Source: an uncultured Sphingomonadaceae bacterium
GTDB lineage: Bacteria; Pseudomonadota; Alphaproteobacteria; Sphingomonadales; Sphingomonadaceae
NCBI GenBank assembly: GCA_903871605.1
Contig: CAIQHF010000026.1
Span: forward strand, 23,048-87,047
Direction: 5' to 3'
Length of the DNA stretch: 64,000 bases
The notes beneath the pieces were generated by a model, which saw only the letters and a program-made list of their open reading frames with translations, did no database searches and was not told the DNA's origin. Below are positions 1 to 8,590 of the stretch, in pieces. The translations under genes were made by a program, and so were the position numbers. How positions within the stretch are numbered: the stretch's first letter is position 1; every line of letters starts with the position of its first letter.

Positions 1-1
1 C

Positions 2-493
2 GCGGGCGTCGAGGCGGCGCGCGCGGGCGATGCCGGCCGCGGCTTCGCGGTCGTCGCCAACGAGGTGCGCGCGCTGTCGTCGCGCTCCGCCGACGCGGCG
101 CGCGATATCCGCAGCCTGATCGCGACCAGCGACAAGCACGTCGCCAGCGGCTCGCGGCTCGTCGACGAGACGGGCAAGCGGCTCAAGCTGATCATCGAGG
201 AGGTGACGAGCAGTTCGACGCTGATCCGCGAGATCGCCGAGACGATCGACGGCGAGGCCGCGCGGATCACCGAGGCCAGCGCGACGATGTCGCAGATGGA
301 CCTGATGACGCAGCAGAATGCGGCGATGGTCGAGCAGAGCAGCGCGGCCGCCAAGCTTCTCTCGGAAGAGGCCGTCAAGATGGCCGGGCTGGTCAGCACC
401 TTCCGCGTCGAGATGCCCGATCCGACCGAGACCGATGGCTTCGTCGAACAGGCGCGCTGGGAAAAGCAGCACCCCCAACTCAAGGCGGCCTGA
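2..493 (+). CDS. Methyl-accepting chemotaxis protein, C-terminal part (5' end outside window)
   Basis: The reading frame is open from the window edge. It begins inside the signalling hairpin tip of a chemoreceptor, with the conserved run AGVEAARAGDAGRGFAVVA followed by NEVRALSSRSADAARDI. In this family that tip binds CheW and CheA and passes the sensor signal to the flagellar motor. The remaining 163 residues are heptad-rich helix (MSQMDLMTQQNAAMVEQSS), the descending arm of the coiled coil. The protein ends in HPQLKAA, without the C-terminal CheR-binding pentapeptide (NWETF type). The sensor and membrane domains are not in the window, so the ligand is unknown. Confidence 0.9.
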   Translation, partial: AGVEAARAGDAGRGFAVVANEVRALSSRSADAARDIRSLIATSDKHVASGSRLVDETGKRLKLIIEEVTSSSTLIREIAETIDGEAARITEASATMSQMDLMTQQNAAMVEQSSAAAKLLSEEAVKMAGLVSTFRVEMPDPTETDGFVEQARWEKQHPQLKAA

Positions 494-553
494 TCGCGTC
501 GCGACGGCGCGGGTCGCTTGCCCCCTGCCACCCGCCGCGGCTAAGCCGCCGCG

Positions 554-1288
554 ATGACCGCGACTCCCGCCTGGCCCCCCGACAGCGCACCGCGGCTGTT
601 CGTCGACGCGGCGCTCGGCGAGGGCGCCGAGGTCGTCCTCGACGGCGCGCAGGCCAATTACCTGCTCAGCGTGATGCGGCTCAAGGGCGGCGACGCGGTG
701 CGCTGCTTCGACGATTCGACCGGCGAATGGGCGGCCGAGATCGTCTCGACGGGCAAGCGCGACGCGCGGCTACGGATGGTTGCCCACCTCGCCCCGCGCG
801 AGCCGGTGCCCGACCTGTGGCTGGTCGCCGCGCCGATCAAGCGGCAGCGGATCGACTGGCTCGCCGAGAAGGCGTGCGAACTCGGCGTCGCGCGGCTGTC
901 GCCGGTGATCACGCGGCGCACCGTGATCGACCGGCTCAATCTCGACCGGCTGCGCGCGCACATGATCGAGGCCGCCGAGCAATGCGGCCGCACCGCGCTC
1001 CCGCTGCTCGACGAACCGGTCAAGCTCGCCGCGCTGCTGCGCGACTGGCCGGCCGATCGGACGCTCTGGTTCGCCGACGAGACGGGCGGCGCGCGCTTCG
1101 CCCCCACCCCCGGCCCCGCCGCGATCCTGATCGGCCCCGAGGGCGGCTTCGACGCGGCCGAGCGCGAGGCGATCCGCGCGCTTCCGCAGGCGCGCGGCAT
1201 CTCGCTCGGGCCTCGTATTTTGCGCGCCGAGACCGCGGCGCTGGCGGCGGTATCGCTGTGGATGGCGGCGGCCGGGGATTGGGGCTAA
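554..1288 (+). CDS. rsmE: 16S rRNA (uracil(1498)-N(3))-methyltransferase RsmE
   Basis: This is a SPOUT-class methyltransferase that methylates N3 of U1498 in 16S rRNA with S-adenosylmethionine. The length of 244 residues is normal for the family. The N-terminal third is a PUA-like RNA-binding part. The C-terminal trefoil knot carries the SAM-binding motifs GPEGGF (about residues 194-199) and LGPRILRAETA (about 218-228), both diagnostic of RsmE. The ATG at 554 follows the chemoreceptor stop by 60 bases. A three-hairpin repeat lies directly downstream, before gshA. Confidence 0.95.
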   Translation: MTATPAWPPDSAPRLFVDAALGEGAEVVLDGAQANYLLSVMRLKGGDAVRCFDDSTGEWAAEIVSTGKRDARLRMVAHLAPREPVPDLWLVAAPIKRQRIDWLAEKACELGVARLSPVITRRTVIDRLNLDRLRAHMIEAAEQCGRTALPLLDEPVKLAALLRDWPADRTLWFADETGGARFAPTPGPAAILIGPEGGFDAAEREAIRALPQARGISLGPRILRAETAALAAVSLWMAAAGDWG

Positions 1289-1290
1289 CC

Positions 1291-1367
1291 GTGCCCCCGC
1301 GAACGCGGGGGTCCAGGGCCACAAACGCAGCGCCTGTGTCCCTGGGCTCCCGCTTTCGCGGGAGAAC
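1291..1367. repeat. Intergenic palindromic repeat with three hairpins
   Basis: Three stem-loops follow one another between rsmE and gshA: CCCCCGC/GCGGGGG at 1294-1311, CCAGGG/CCCTGG at 1313-1345, and CTCCCGC/GCGGGAG at 1347-1364. The layout of two GC-rich outer hairpins around a central stem recurs elsewhere in the window (19031, 20167, 58545), and a single-hairpin relative lies inside rlpA at 63377. It could also act as a terminator for rsmE, although no T-tract follows. Confidence 0.75.
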
Positions 1368-1422
1368 AAGAAGGTCGAAGCGCCCTCTTTCCATACCGAT
1401 CGGTAACGGCTAGGGCGCGGCG

Positions 1423-2796
1423 ATGACGACGCGCGCCGAATCCCTTGCCGACGAAGCCCGCATCGCCGGGTTCGACGATCTTCTCACCGTCTTCACCAAG
1501 GGCGAAAAGCCCAAGGATCGCTGGCGGATCGGCACCGAACACGAGAAATTCGTGTTCATGCAGTCCGACCGTCATGCCCCGTCCTACGAGGAGAAGGGCG
1601 GGATCCACGCGCTGATGATCGGGCTCACCAAATTCGGCTGGGAGCCCGTCTATGAGGGCGGCAACATCATCGCGCTGTCGGGCAAGGACGGCGGCATCAG
1701 CCTCGAACCCGCCGGCCAGTTCGAGCTCTCCGGCGCGCCGCTCGACAATCTCCACCAGACCTGCGCCGAGACCGCGCGGCATCTCGCGCAGTGCAAGGAG
1801 ATTGGCGACAGGCTCGGCATCGGCTTCCTCGGCATGGGCTTCTGGCCCGACAAGACGCGCGCCGAGCTGCCGATCATGCCCAAGGGCCGCTACGAGATCA
1901 TGCTGCGCCACATGCCGCGCGTCGGCGATCTCGGGCTCGACATGATGCTGCGCACCTGCACCATCCAGACCAACCTCGACTATGCGAGCGAGGCGGACAT
2001 GGTGAAGAAGTTCCGGGTGTCGCTGGCGCTGCAGCCGCTCGCGACCGCGCTGTTCGCCAATTCGCCGTTCAAGGAGGGCAAGCCCAACGGCTATCTCTCC
2101 TACCGCTCGCACATCTGGACCGACACCGATCCGCACCGCACGGGCATGCTGCCCTTCGTGTTCGAGGACGGCTTCGGCTACCAGCGCTATGCCGACTATA
2201 TGCTCGATGTGCCGATGTACTTCGTCTACCGCGACGGGAAGTATATCGACGCGGCGGGCCTGTCGTTCCGCGACTTCATGGCGGGCGAGCTCTCGGTGCT
2301 GCCCGGCGAGACGCCGACGCCGTCGGACTGGGTCGACCATCTGTCGACCGCCTTCCCCGAGGTGCGGCTCAAGAGCTTCCTCGAGATGCGCGGCGCCGAC
2401 GGCGGCCCGTGGAACAAGATCTGCGCGCTGCCGGCGTTCTGGGTCGGGCTGCTCTACGACGACGCCGCGCTCGATGCGGCGTGGGACGAGGTCAAGCACT
2501 GGACCGCCGAGGACCATCAGCGCATCCGCGACCAGGTGCCGACGCTGGCGCTCGCCACCAGGGGCCCGCGCGGGCGAACCTTCCGCGAGCTCGCCGGGCC
2601 GATCCTCGACATCGCGCACGCCGGGCTCTCGGCGCGCAAGCGGCTGAACGCCTCGGGCGACGACGAGACCGGCTTTCTCGATCCGCTGCGCGAGATCGTC
2701 GCCAGCGGCAAGACACCCGCCGAGACGCTGCTCGACCGCTATAATGGCGCGTGGGGCGGCGACATCACGCGAATCTACGACGAGATGGCGTTCTGA
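1423..2796 (+). CDS. gshA: Glutamate-cysteine ligase (plant/alphaproteobacterial type)
   Basis: This enzyme carries out the first step of glutathione synthesis, the ATP-dependent joining of L-glutamate and L-cysteine through the gamma-carboxyl group in the cytosol. At 457 residues it matches the alphaproteobacterial/plant GCL family rather than the E. coli GshA type. Recognisable segments are WRIGTEHEKFVF near the N-terminus (nucleotide and metal site), ISLEPAGQFELSGAP in the middle (substrate loop) and NANG-like turns around PNGYLSYRSH. The gene stands alone between two palindromic repeats; gshB is not in the window. Confidence 0.93.
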   Translation: MTTRAESLADEARIAGFDDLLTVFTKGEKPKDRWRIGTEHEKFVFMQSDRHAPSYEEKGGIHALMIGLTKFGWEPVYEGGNIIALSGKDGGISLEPAGQFELSGAPLDNLHQTCAETARHLAQCKEIGDRLGIGFLGMGFWPDKTRAELPIMPKGRYEIMLRHMPRVGDLGLDMMLRTCTIQTNLDYASEADMVKKFRVSLALQPLATALFANSPFKEGKPNGYLSYRSHIWTDTDPHRTGMLPFVFEDGFGYQRYADYMLDVPMYFVYRDGKYIDAAGLSFRDFMAGELSVLPGETPTPSDWVDHLSTAFPEVRLKSFLEMRGADGGPWNKICALPAFWVGLLYDDAALDAAWDEVKHWTAEDHQRIRDQVPTLALATRGPRGRTFRELAGPILDIAHAGLSARKRLNASGDDETGFLDPLREIVASGKTPAETLLDRYNGAWGGDITRIYDEMAF

Positions 2797-2801
2797 CTTG
2801 T

Positions 2802-2916
2802 GCCCTCTCCCTTGAGGGAGAGGGTTGGGTGAGGGTGGCCGACGTCTGGGGTAGTACGCTCGGCTGCGCCGAGCTCCCCCTCACCCCAACCCTCTCCCCG
2901 ACGGGGAGAGGGAGAC
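2802..2916. repeat. Palindromic repeat at a convergent gene junction
   Basis: The arms CCCTCTCCC/GGGAGAGGG (2803-2824) and CCCTCTCCCC/GGGGAGAGGG (around 2890-2913) also pair with each other across the whole element, because GGTTGGGTGAGGG at the left matches CCCTCACCCCAACC at the right. It fills the space between gshA and the convergent membrane methyltransferase gene. It may serve as a bidirectional terminator. Its arm sequence differs from the other repeats in the window. Confidence 0.7.
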
Positions 2917-2918
2917 CG

Positions 2919-4229
2919 TCATTCCGCCGGCACCACCTCGGCCTGCCGGCGCATCCCCCTCATCGCGCGCAGCATTTTCGCCACCGGCCCGTGCTGCGCC
3001 ATCCAATCGGCATAGGCGACATAGGCGGGATCGGCCGAGAGATGCTTCTCCTCGGTCTTGGCGCGCCAGAAATAGACGCCGTTGATCACGCCGAGGATGC
3101 AGCAGTTGCGGATCGCGTCGCTGGTCAGCCCGGTGGTGGTCAGCATCGGCAGCGTCGACAGCCACCAGAACAGGTTCTTCGCGACATAGGCGGGATGCTT
3201 GGTGATGCTGTACGGTCCGTGCGTCAGGATGCCGCGGTGCGTGAGGTTGGAGAAGCGCAGCCCGAACGCGACCGTCGCCCACGCATAGGCCCCGGTCAGG
3301 AAGATCAGCGTGAAGCCCATGATCGGCTGGAGCAGCGGGTGATCGGACAGCGCGCGCGCCCAGCCGAGCTGGCCCTCGCCATAATAAAGCGGCCCGCCCT
3401 CGTTCATCAGGATGAAGGGCGGATAGCAGATCAGCGCCGCCATCCACGCCTGCGCGAAAGGATTGCCCGAGCGGATATGCGCATCGAGCGGGCGCAGCGT
3501 GAACAGATAGCCGACCGTCCCCATGCTGACGTCGATCAGGAACATCAGCCCGATCAGCCCTTCGGCGAGCGCCACGACGTCGTCGCGGATCATCGACGGC
3601 TCGATCGTCACCGCATTGCCCCAATTGCCCGGCAGCGCCGAGAACATGAAGGCGGTGAAGAATCCCTTGATCGCCCAGCTGCGCAGATGGTTGGCGATCT
3701 TGGGCGAGAGCGCGGGATCGACATTGCGCCCGCCCGCGAGCAGCCAGCAGCCGAACGCCCAGGCACCGTCCTCGCGATCGACGAGGCGCCGATCGAGCCA
3801 CAGCACATAGGGCACCGACAGCAGCACCAGCGGCACCAGCGCGGCCGCCATCACGCGCATCGCGTAGAGATAGCCGTCCGTCCAATACCAGCGGCCGATC
3901 GCATAGACGCAGGCGATCAGCCCCCAGGTCGTCCACAGCCCGGCGAGCTTGACCAGACCGGTATCGAGCGCGTCGGACCAGCGGCGCGGCGCTGTGTCCC
4001 AGGCGATGCCGACGGTCGGGTTGCGGTGGACGCGGTCGACCAGCAGCGACCAGGCCACCATCGGCAGCGCGCATGCGGCGAGCCCGGCGAGCGGCACCCA
4101 CGGTGCATCGAGCTGCCAATAGCGTACCGCGAGATAGAAGAGCGCGAAGCCGGCCAGACCAACGAGCCCGACACCGGTCGATACCGCGGATCGCGGTCGC
4201 GCATCGCTTGCCTGTCTGTCGTCCATCAC
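2919..4229 (-). CDS. Integral membrane methyltransferase, isoprenylcysteine carboxyl methyltransferase-like
   Basis: The protein has 436 residues with many hydrophobic segments (about eight). The last third carries the ICMT/PEMT signature: GPYSITKHPAYVAKN, then a long hydrophobic loop, then RAKTEEKHLSADPAYVAY. In this superfamily the His of KHPAY and the Glu pair bind S-adenosylmethionine at the membrane face. The first 250 residues are an extra membrane region unlike short ICMT proteins. The substrate cannot be told from the sequence; lipids or small hydrophobic molecules are as likely as proteins. The gene is single and converges on gshA. Confidence 0.75.
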   Translation of the reverse strand: MMDDRQASDARPRSAVSTGVGLVGLAGFALFYLAVRYWQLDAPWVPLAGLAACALPMVAWSLLVDRVHRNPTVGIAWDTAPRRWSDALDTGLVKLAGLWTTWGLIACVYAIGRWYWTDGYLYAMRVMAAALVPLVLLSVPYVLWLDRRLVDREDGAWAFGCWLLAGGRNVDPALSPKIANHLRSWAIKGFFTAFMFSALPGNWGNAVTIEPSMIRDDVVALAEGLIGLMFLIDVSMGTVGYLFTLRPLDAHIRSGNPFAQAWMAALICYPPFILMNEGGPLYYGEGQLGWARALSDHPLLQPIMGFTLIFLTGAYAWATVAFGLRFSNLTHRGILTHGPYSITKHPAYVAKNLFWWLSTLPMLTTTGLTSDAIRNCCILGVINGVYFWRAKTEEKHLSADPAYVAYADWMAQHGPVAKMLRAMRGMRRQAEVVPAE

Positions 4230-4302
4230 GCCGCCCGTCCTGCTTCAGGACACGCTGCCTACCCCATCATCGGTAAGCAAGCGGTGAAGAGCGAATGATC
4301 TG

Positions 4303-4314
4303 CCCCTGCAGGGG
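4303..4314. terminator. Short GC-rich palindrome downstream of the CHAP gene
   Basis: The perfect 12-base palindrome CCCCTGCAGGGG sits just after the stop of the CHAP-domain gene (minus strand) and before the start of the next minus-strand gene's upstream region. It lacks a clear T-tract, so a terminator role is only plausible. Confidence 0.35.
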
Positions 4315-4326
4315 AAGGAGAAGCGG

Positions 4327-4914
4327 TCAGCCGATCAGCGCGGCGAGCGGCGCGGCGGCACGCGCCGACTTGATCGCGGCATCGGCCTTGATCAGCTTGG
4401 CGTCGATCGCCGGGGCGGCGCGATCCGTCGATGCGGTGGCGGCGGCCTTGGGCGCCTTGCCGCCGTAGATGAAGCCGTAGGCGGGATATTCGTGATTGCC
4501 GAGATCGTGGAGGTTCTTGAACCAGACGCGGACCGAGCTCCAGTCGTTGCGCGCGGAGGTGTCCATTACCTCGACGTCGCGCTCGACCTGGCCACGCGAC
4601 GACCAATTGGCGTGCGTCACCTTGATGATGCGATCCGAGACGACCTGGCTGACCGTCGCGACATGGCCGGCGCGCATCGAGCCGATCGCCTTGAAAACCA
4701 GCACCGCACCCGCCTGCGGGGCGTTGCCGCGGGTATATTTGCCGATCGCCTGGTTCCACCAGGTGGCGGCGTTGCCGAACAGCTGGATGCCCGAATACAT
4801 GCGCGCGAAGGTCACGCACTGCCAGAAGGTGGTCGCCTGCGCATCGGCGGCGGCGGGAACAGCTGCCACCGCAAGAGCGATGGAACAAAGCGCCAGCTTC
4901 GACCGTTTGAACAT
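4327..4914 (-). CDS. Exported CHAP-domain amidase/peptidase
   Basis: The protein has 195 residues with a signal peptide (MFKRSKLALCSIALAVA, cleavage probably after ADAQA near residue 26). The CHAP fold follows: catalytic Cys33 in FWQCVTFARMYSG, His84 in RAGHVATV and a third residue near Asn103 in THANWS. CHAP enzymes cleave amide bonds in peptidoglycan or glutathionyl-spermidine. With a signal peptide, a murein target in the periplasm is the better guess. The C-terminal 45 residues are Ala- and Lys-rich and probably unstructured. It is transcribed away from the small secreted protein gene at 5245. Confidence 0.8.
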   Translation of the reverse strand: MFKRSKLALCSIALAVAAVPAAADAQATTFWQCVTFARMYSGIQLFGNAATWWNQAIGKYTRGNAPQAGAVLVFKAIGSMRAGHVATVSQVVSDRIIKVTHANWSSRGQVERDVEVMDTSARNDWSSVRVWFKNLHDLGNHEYPAYGFIYGGKAPKAAATASTDRAAPAIDAKLIKADAAIKSARAAAPLAALIG

Positions 4915-5244
4915 GCTTGGTAGCCCCCGAATCCCCGAACGCCTCCTTTGTTAACCAGGCGGCGGCGACGCGATAGCGCCCTGCGGCCGATCGATGCCGC
5001 GATGCGGCGAACCGATCGATCGCCGTTGATTGGCCGTTCAATCGTGCCGCAAACCTTGCCCAAGCGTAAAAAGCCGCCAAAATCCGCGGCATGATCGTGA
5101 CGCCGGCATGCCCGCGCCGCGAATCGCATGGCCGTTCGGGGCGATCGGCCGCGGGCGCTGCGCTTTCCGGATGGACGTGCAACTGCCCCTTCTCGAAACT
5201 GTCACAGTCCGCGCTATAAGGGCGGCTTCCGTGACGGAGAGACG
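4915..5244. other. 330-base divergent intergenic region
   Basis: I find no credible gene here. For the plus-strand gene at 5245 there is a -10-like TATAAG at 5215-5220 and, just upstream, a perfect 11-base palindrome ACTGTCACAGT at 5198-5208, which could be an operator or part of the promoter. Toward the minus-strand CHAP gene lies GTTAAC (near 4952) followed by AAAGGAGG, read on the minus strand. The rest is GC-rich with short ATCGAT-type repeats and no stable hairpin. Confidence 0.5.
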
Positions 5245-5667
5245 ATGATGCGTGCCCTGCCCTGTGCCGCCACGGCGCTGCTGCTGCTCGGCGGGGCGAC
5301 CGCCGCCCCGCTCGGCGCGCGCCACCTGATGCCGTCGGGCGAACTCAAGCAGTGCATCGCCGTCGGACAGATCCGCGCCGAGACCGCCGAGACCGACGGC
5401 AGCCTGCTGTTCCACGCCGACGGCAGCCGCGTGTTCCGCAACCATCTGCCGGCGCCATGCGAGCGGCTGATGCGGATCAACAATGTCGATCAGCTCCGCC
5501 TGCCGCCGCGCGACCAGCTGTGCCGCGGCGACGTGGTGCAGGTGATCGACCATGGCGGCCCGCTCGGCGTGATCGACGGCAGCGACAATGCGCAGACGAT
5601 CAACTGCACGCTCGGCGGGTTCGAGCCGACCAACGAGATGTCGATCACCGAGCAGCTGCGCCGCTGA
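5245..5667 (+). CDS. Small secreted protein of unknown function, four cysteines
   Basis: I do not recognise this 140-residue protein. The ATG at 5245 is preceded by GGAGAG, and the start gives a clear signal peptide (MMRALPCAATALLLLGGATA). The mature part has four Cys residues (in LKQCIAV, APCERLM, DQLCRGD and INCTLGG), suggesting two disulfides in the periplasm or outside the cell. A longer in-frame extension upstream would bury the signal peptide and is unlikely. It is convergent with the TonB receptor gene, 20 bases away. Confidence 0.7.
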   Translation: MMRALPCAATALLLLGGATAAPLGARHLMPSGELKQCIAVGQIRAETAETDGSLLFHADGSRVFRNHLPAPCERLMRINNVDQLRLPPRDQLCRGDVVQVIDHGGPLGVIDGSDNAQTINCTLGGFEPTNEMSITEQLRR

Positions 5668-5687
5668 CCGGCGCAGTCGGCGGTCGC

Positions 5688-7919
5688 TCAGATATCCTTG
5701 GTGATGCCGACGAACACGCCGCGCCGCGGACCATATTCGGGCGCGCCGACGCCGATGCCGTTGCCGTCGCGTATCTCATATTTATGGTCGCCGACATTGG
5801 TCACGTCGATGCGCAGCTCGATGCCGGGCCGATCGAATGTGTGGCTCGCGGTCAGGTTGAACTGGGCATAGGATTTGAGCTTCGCGCCATTGGGGATCAC
5901 GCCTCCGCCCGGCAGCATCTCGTCGGTCCGCAGCCCCGAGCCATAGAGCATGTCGCCGCCGAGCTTCGAGCCGGCGAGCAGCCCGTCGCGGAAGGCGTAC
6001 GATATCCCCGCCGAGCCGGTGTAGGTCTGGTCGTGGTCGAGATGGATATAGTGGTTGCGGATATAGTCGAGATCGGCGGGATCGAAGCTGAACTGGCTCG
6101 AGACGATGTCCTTGCCCTGCGCCTTGGCATAGGCGAAATTGGCATAAGCGAGCCACGGCCCGCGCTGGTAGCTGATATTGCCCTCGACGCCGTGGATGCG
6201 GCCATATTTATAGTTGAACGGGGTCAGGATGATCGGCGCGCCGAACTGGCCTTCGTCGACGAGGTTGCGCGAGGTGCGGTAATAGCCGTCGAGGCTGACG
6301 CTGACCGGGCCGATCTTCTGCTCGACGCCGGCATCGAAATAATTCTGGCGCTCGGCGAAGGGCGTGGTGTCGAGCGCGCCGGCGGGCGTCGCGGCGCTCG
6401 TCCCGGCGAACCTCGCGATGCTCGTCGTCGCGACATTCTCGAACGGCGGCGGCGAGAAATAGCGCGCATAGCCGAGATGCAGCGTGGTGCGCGCGCTCGG
6501 CTGCCACACCGCATTGATGCGCGGGCTGAACTGCTGCTCGCAGCGGAAGCCGCAATAATGATCGAAGCGGCCGCCGAAATTGAGCGTGACCATCGGCACG
6601 ATCTTCCACTCGTCCTGCAGATAGACGCTCTCGGTCAGTTCGGTATCGGCGCTCCGCTCGGCGATGCCATAGGGCTCGCCGGTCTGGGTGAATGTGCCAT
6701 CGGCATCGGTCGTGCCGGGAAAGACGAAGGTCTCGGCGCTGCTCGTGCCATGATCGCGCGTCACCACCACGCCGCCGCGAAGCGTGTGCCGGTCGCCCAG
6801 CTTGAGCGCCGCCTCGGATTGCAGGCCGACGGTGAAGTCCTTCTTGGTCGCCGCCTGCGCCTGGCCGTTGAACAGCAGCTCGCCGGTCACGTCGGGACGA
6901 TAGACGAGCTCGGAATAGCGCGCGAACAGCGAGGTCTGCCAGGTCAGCGCGCCCGCGCTGTGCAGCCACGACAGCGCGCCGAAGCCGGTGCGTTCGACCT
7001 GCCGCTCGTCGAGGTCGTTGGACAGATAGTCCGTCCGCCCGGCGACGGCATAGCCCGCGGCGGGATGCAGCCCGTCGGGATTGGGAATCTGGAAATAATC
7101 GTTCGAATAGCCGCCGAGGAAGGAGACACGGTCGCCGTCGCCGAGGATATGGTCGACATAGCCGAACGCCTGCGCCTGGTCGGTCCTGTCGTGGATCGGC
7201 GTCGCCGAGCCGTCGACGCTCTCGATTCCGACGTCGTTGTGCGTGAAGCTGCCGCTGGCGAAATAGTTGGTCGAGCCCGTCGAGCCGCCATATTCGGCGC
7301 TGGGCTCGATCGTGCCGTGGCTGCCGCCATAGAGCGTGATGTCGCCCTTGTTGGCGAAGCCGCTCTTGGTGGTGATGTCGATGATCCCCGCGGTGCGCAG
7401 GCCATATTGCGCGGGCAGCGCGCCGGTCAGCAGGTTGAAGCCGTTGATCAGGCGTGGGCTGAGCGTCTGCCCGAAGACCGCCAGCCCCTCGGGCAGGATC
7501 GTGCCGTTGATGCGATATTGCAGCCCGTTATGGTCGTCGCGGACGTGGAGCTGGCCGAAGCCGTCCTGCACCACGCCGGGCACCTGGAGGATCAGCTGGT
7601 TGAGCTGCTGGTCCTCGCCGCCGGGAAGCGCCTGGATCGTCGCCTGGTCGACGCCGTAGCTGGTCGCGCCGAGCGACGGCTGGATCGAGGCGCGCGCATC
7701 GTCGAGCCGCTTGGCGGTCACCACGATCGCGCCGGAGCCGCCAGCCGCTGGCGCTGGGGGGGCTGGCGCTGCGGGGGCTGGCTCTGCGGGTGCGGCATCG
7801 GATGCGGACGCATCCGCCGCGCCGACCGCCGGCGTCGCGACCGTCGCGAGAGCCCCGCTTGCAGGCAGCGCGGTCGCGACGACAGACGCGGCAACACCGC
7901 ACAGAAGATAGGCCCGCAT
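5688..7919 (-). CDS. TonB-dependent outer membrane receptor
   Basis: The protein has 743 residues with a signal peptide (to about residue 25), an Ala/Pro-rich linker (about 28-62), a TonB-box-like IVVTAKR at 65-71, then the plug domain (about 75-190, including GVVQDGFGQLHVRDDHNGL and IIDITTKSG) and a 22-strand beta barrel ending in VGITKDI. Such receptors import metal chelates, vitamins or sugars with energy from TonB-ExbBD. The substrate is not evident. A Zur-like palindrome upstream and the divergent His-rich exported protein make zinc a reasonable hypothesis. Confidence 0.9.
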   Translation of the reverse strand: MRAYLLCGVAASVVATALPASGALATVATPAVGAADASASDAAPAEPAPAAPAPPAPAAGGSGAIVVTAKRLDDARASIQPSLGATSYGVDQATIQALPGGEDQQLNQLILQVPGVVQDGFGQLHVRDDHNGLQYRINGTILPEGLAVFGQTLSPRLINGFNLLTGALPAQYGLRTAGIIDITTKSGFANKGDITLYGGSHGTIEPSAEYGGSTGSTNYFASGSFTHNDVGIESVDGSATPIHDRTDQAQAFGYVDHILGDGDRVSFLGGYSNDYFQIPNPDGLHPAAGYAVAGRTDYLSNDLDERQVERTGFGALSWLHSAGALTWQTSLFARYSELVYRPDVTGELLFNGQAQAATKKDFTVGLQSEAALKLGDRHTLRGGVVVTRDHGTSSAETFVFPGTTDADGTFTQTGEPYGIAERSADTELTESVYLQDEWKIVPMVTLNFGGRFDHYCGFRCEQQFSPRINAVWQPSARTTLHLGYARYFSPPPFENVATTSIARFAGTSAATPAGALDTTPFAERQNYFDAGVEQKIGPVSVSLDGYYRTSRNLVDEGQFGAPIILTPFNYKYGRIHGVEGNISYQRGPWLAYANFAYAKAQGKDIVSSQFSFDPADLDYIRNHYIHLDHDQTYTGSAGISYAFRDGLLAGSKLGGDMLYGSGLRTDEMLPGGGVIPNGAKLKSYAQFNLTASHTFDRPGIELRIDVTNVGDHKYEIRDGNGIGVGAPEYGPRRGVFVGITKDI

Positions 7920-7973
7920 GAAAACTCCCTGATACGCCGGAGGCTCGTGCCGCCCGTCTCAACCGACAATGAT

Positions 7974-7985
7974 ATGTTATACCAT
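7974..7985. promoter_or_regulatory. Zur-like imperfect palindrome between the TonB receptor and the His-rich gene
   Basis: ATGTTATACCAT matches its own reverse complement at 10 of 12 positions. It lies 55 bases upstream of the receptor start in an AT-rich island, with AACATTACATTGT following at about 8001-8013. Known alphaproteobacterial Zur boxes contain GTTATA/TATAAC and AACATTAC elements, so the resemblance is suggestive. It could instead be a promoter -10 region for the minus-strand gene. Confidence 0.35.
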
Positions 7986-8179
7986 GGTGTCTCGCGGGTG
8001 CAACATTACATTGTCTTCATGACGCTGCGCATGACCGGAAGATGAAGAATGGCGCATGCAACCCCGACGGCTGCGGCATTGGACGCGCCCGTGCCCGGCA
8101 TCCCTCTTTTCGAGCGCGGCGCGGCTGGCTATGCGGCGGCCGGGGGTGGATCGCGCCGCCCCGACATTGCGGAGGCACC

Positions 8180-8533
8180 ATGGCAGATCGCATCGCACCG
8201 ACCCTCGGCTTGCTGGCGCTGGCGCTCGTCGCCGGCCCATCGCCCGCGGCCGCGTCGTCGCACCATCACACGACACATAAGGCGACGGCCCATCACGCGG
8301 CCGCCCGCCACGGCACGAGCCACCACGCAGCCAAGGCCGCCCACGGGCATACCAAGCCGGCGCACCGCGCGACCAGGCAGGCCTCGTCCGAGCGCCGCGA
8401 CGCTGCGCCGTCGGGGGTCACGCGCGTTCCGGGGGGCGGGATCAAGCTCTATTGCGCGGGGCGCAGCAATCCATTGCTGATCCGCAAATCGACGCAGGGC
8501 GCGGGCACGACGGTGACGGTCGTCTGCCGATAG
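8180..8533 (+). CDS. Small His-rich exported protein
   Basis: The protein has 117 residues. The start at 8180 is set by GGAGG at 8171-8175 and gives a signal peptide (LGLLALALVAGPSPAAA). The next 40 residues hold about a dozen His, in clusters such as SSHHHTTHK and TSHHAAKAAHGH. The basic, low-complexity middle is followed by a short conserved-looking tail ending TTVTVVCR with two Cys. His-rich exported segments often bind zinc, nickel or copper. Its divergent position to a TonB receptor fits a metal-related role, which remains inference. Confidence 0.65.
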   Translation: MADRIAPTLGLLALALVAGPSPAAASSHHHTTHKATAHHAAARHGTSHHAAKAAHGHTKPAHRATRQASSERRDAAPSGVTRVPGGGIKLYCAGRSNPLLIRKSTQGAGTTVTVVCR

Positions 8534-8590
8534 GGAACGCGATCGCGGCCCGTCGGTTGGGCGCGGGATTCTTCCTGCGAGGCCCGCGCC

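Noticed and set aside
1285..2619. Open frame antisense to gshA
   Set aside because: Mirror-frame artefact of the high-GC gshA gene; composition is Arg/His/Gly-rich and unlike neighbouring proteins.
5352..8045. A very long open frame on the plus strand across the TonB receptor gene
   Set aside because: It is antisense to a clear receptor gene and its translation is Arg/Ala-rich low-complexity sequence. High GC removes stop codons on the other strand.
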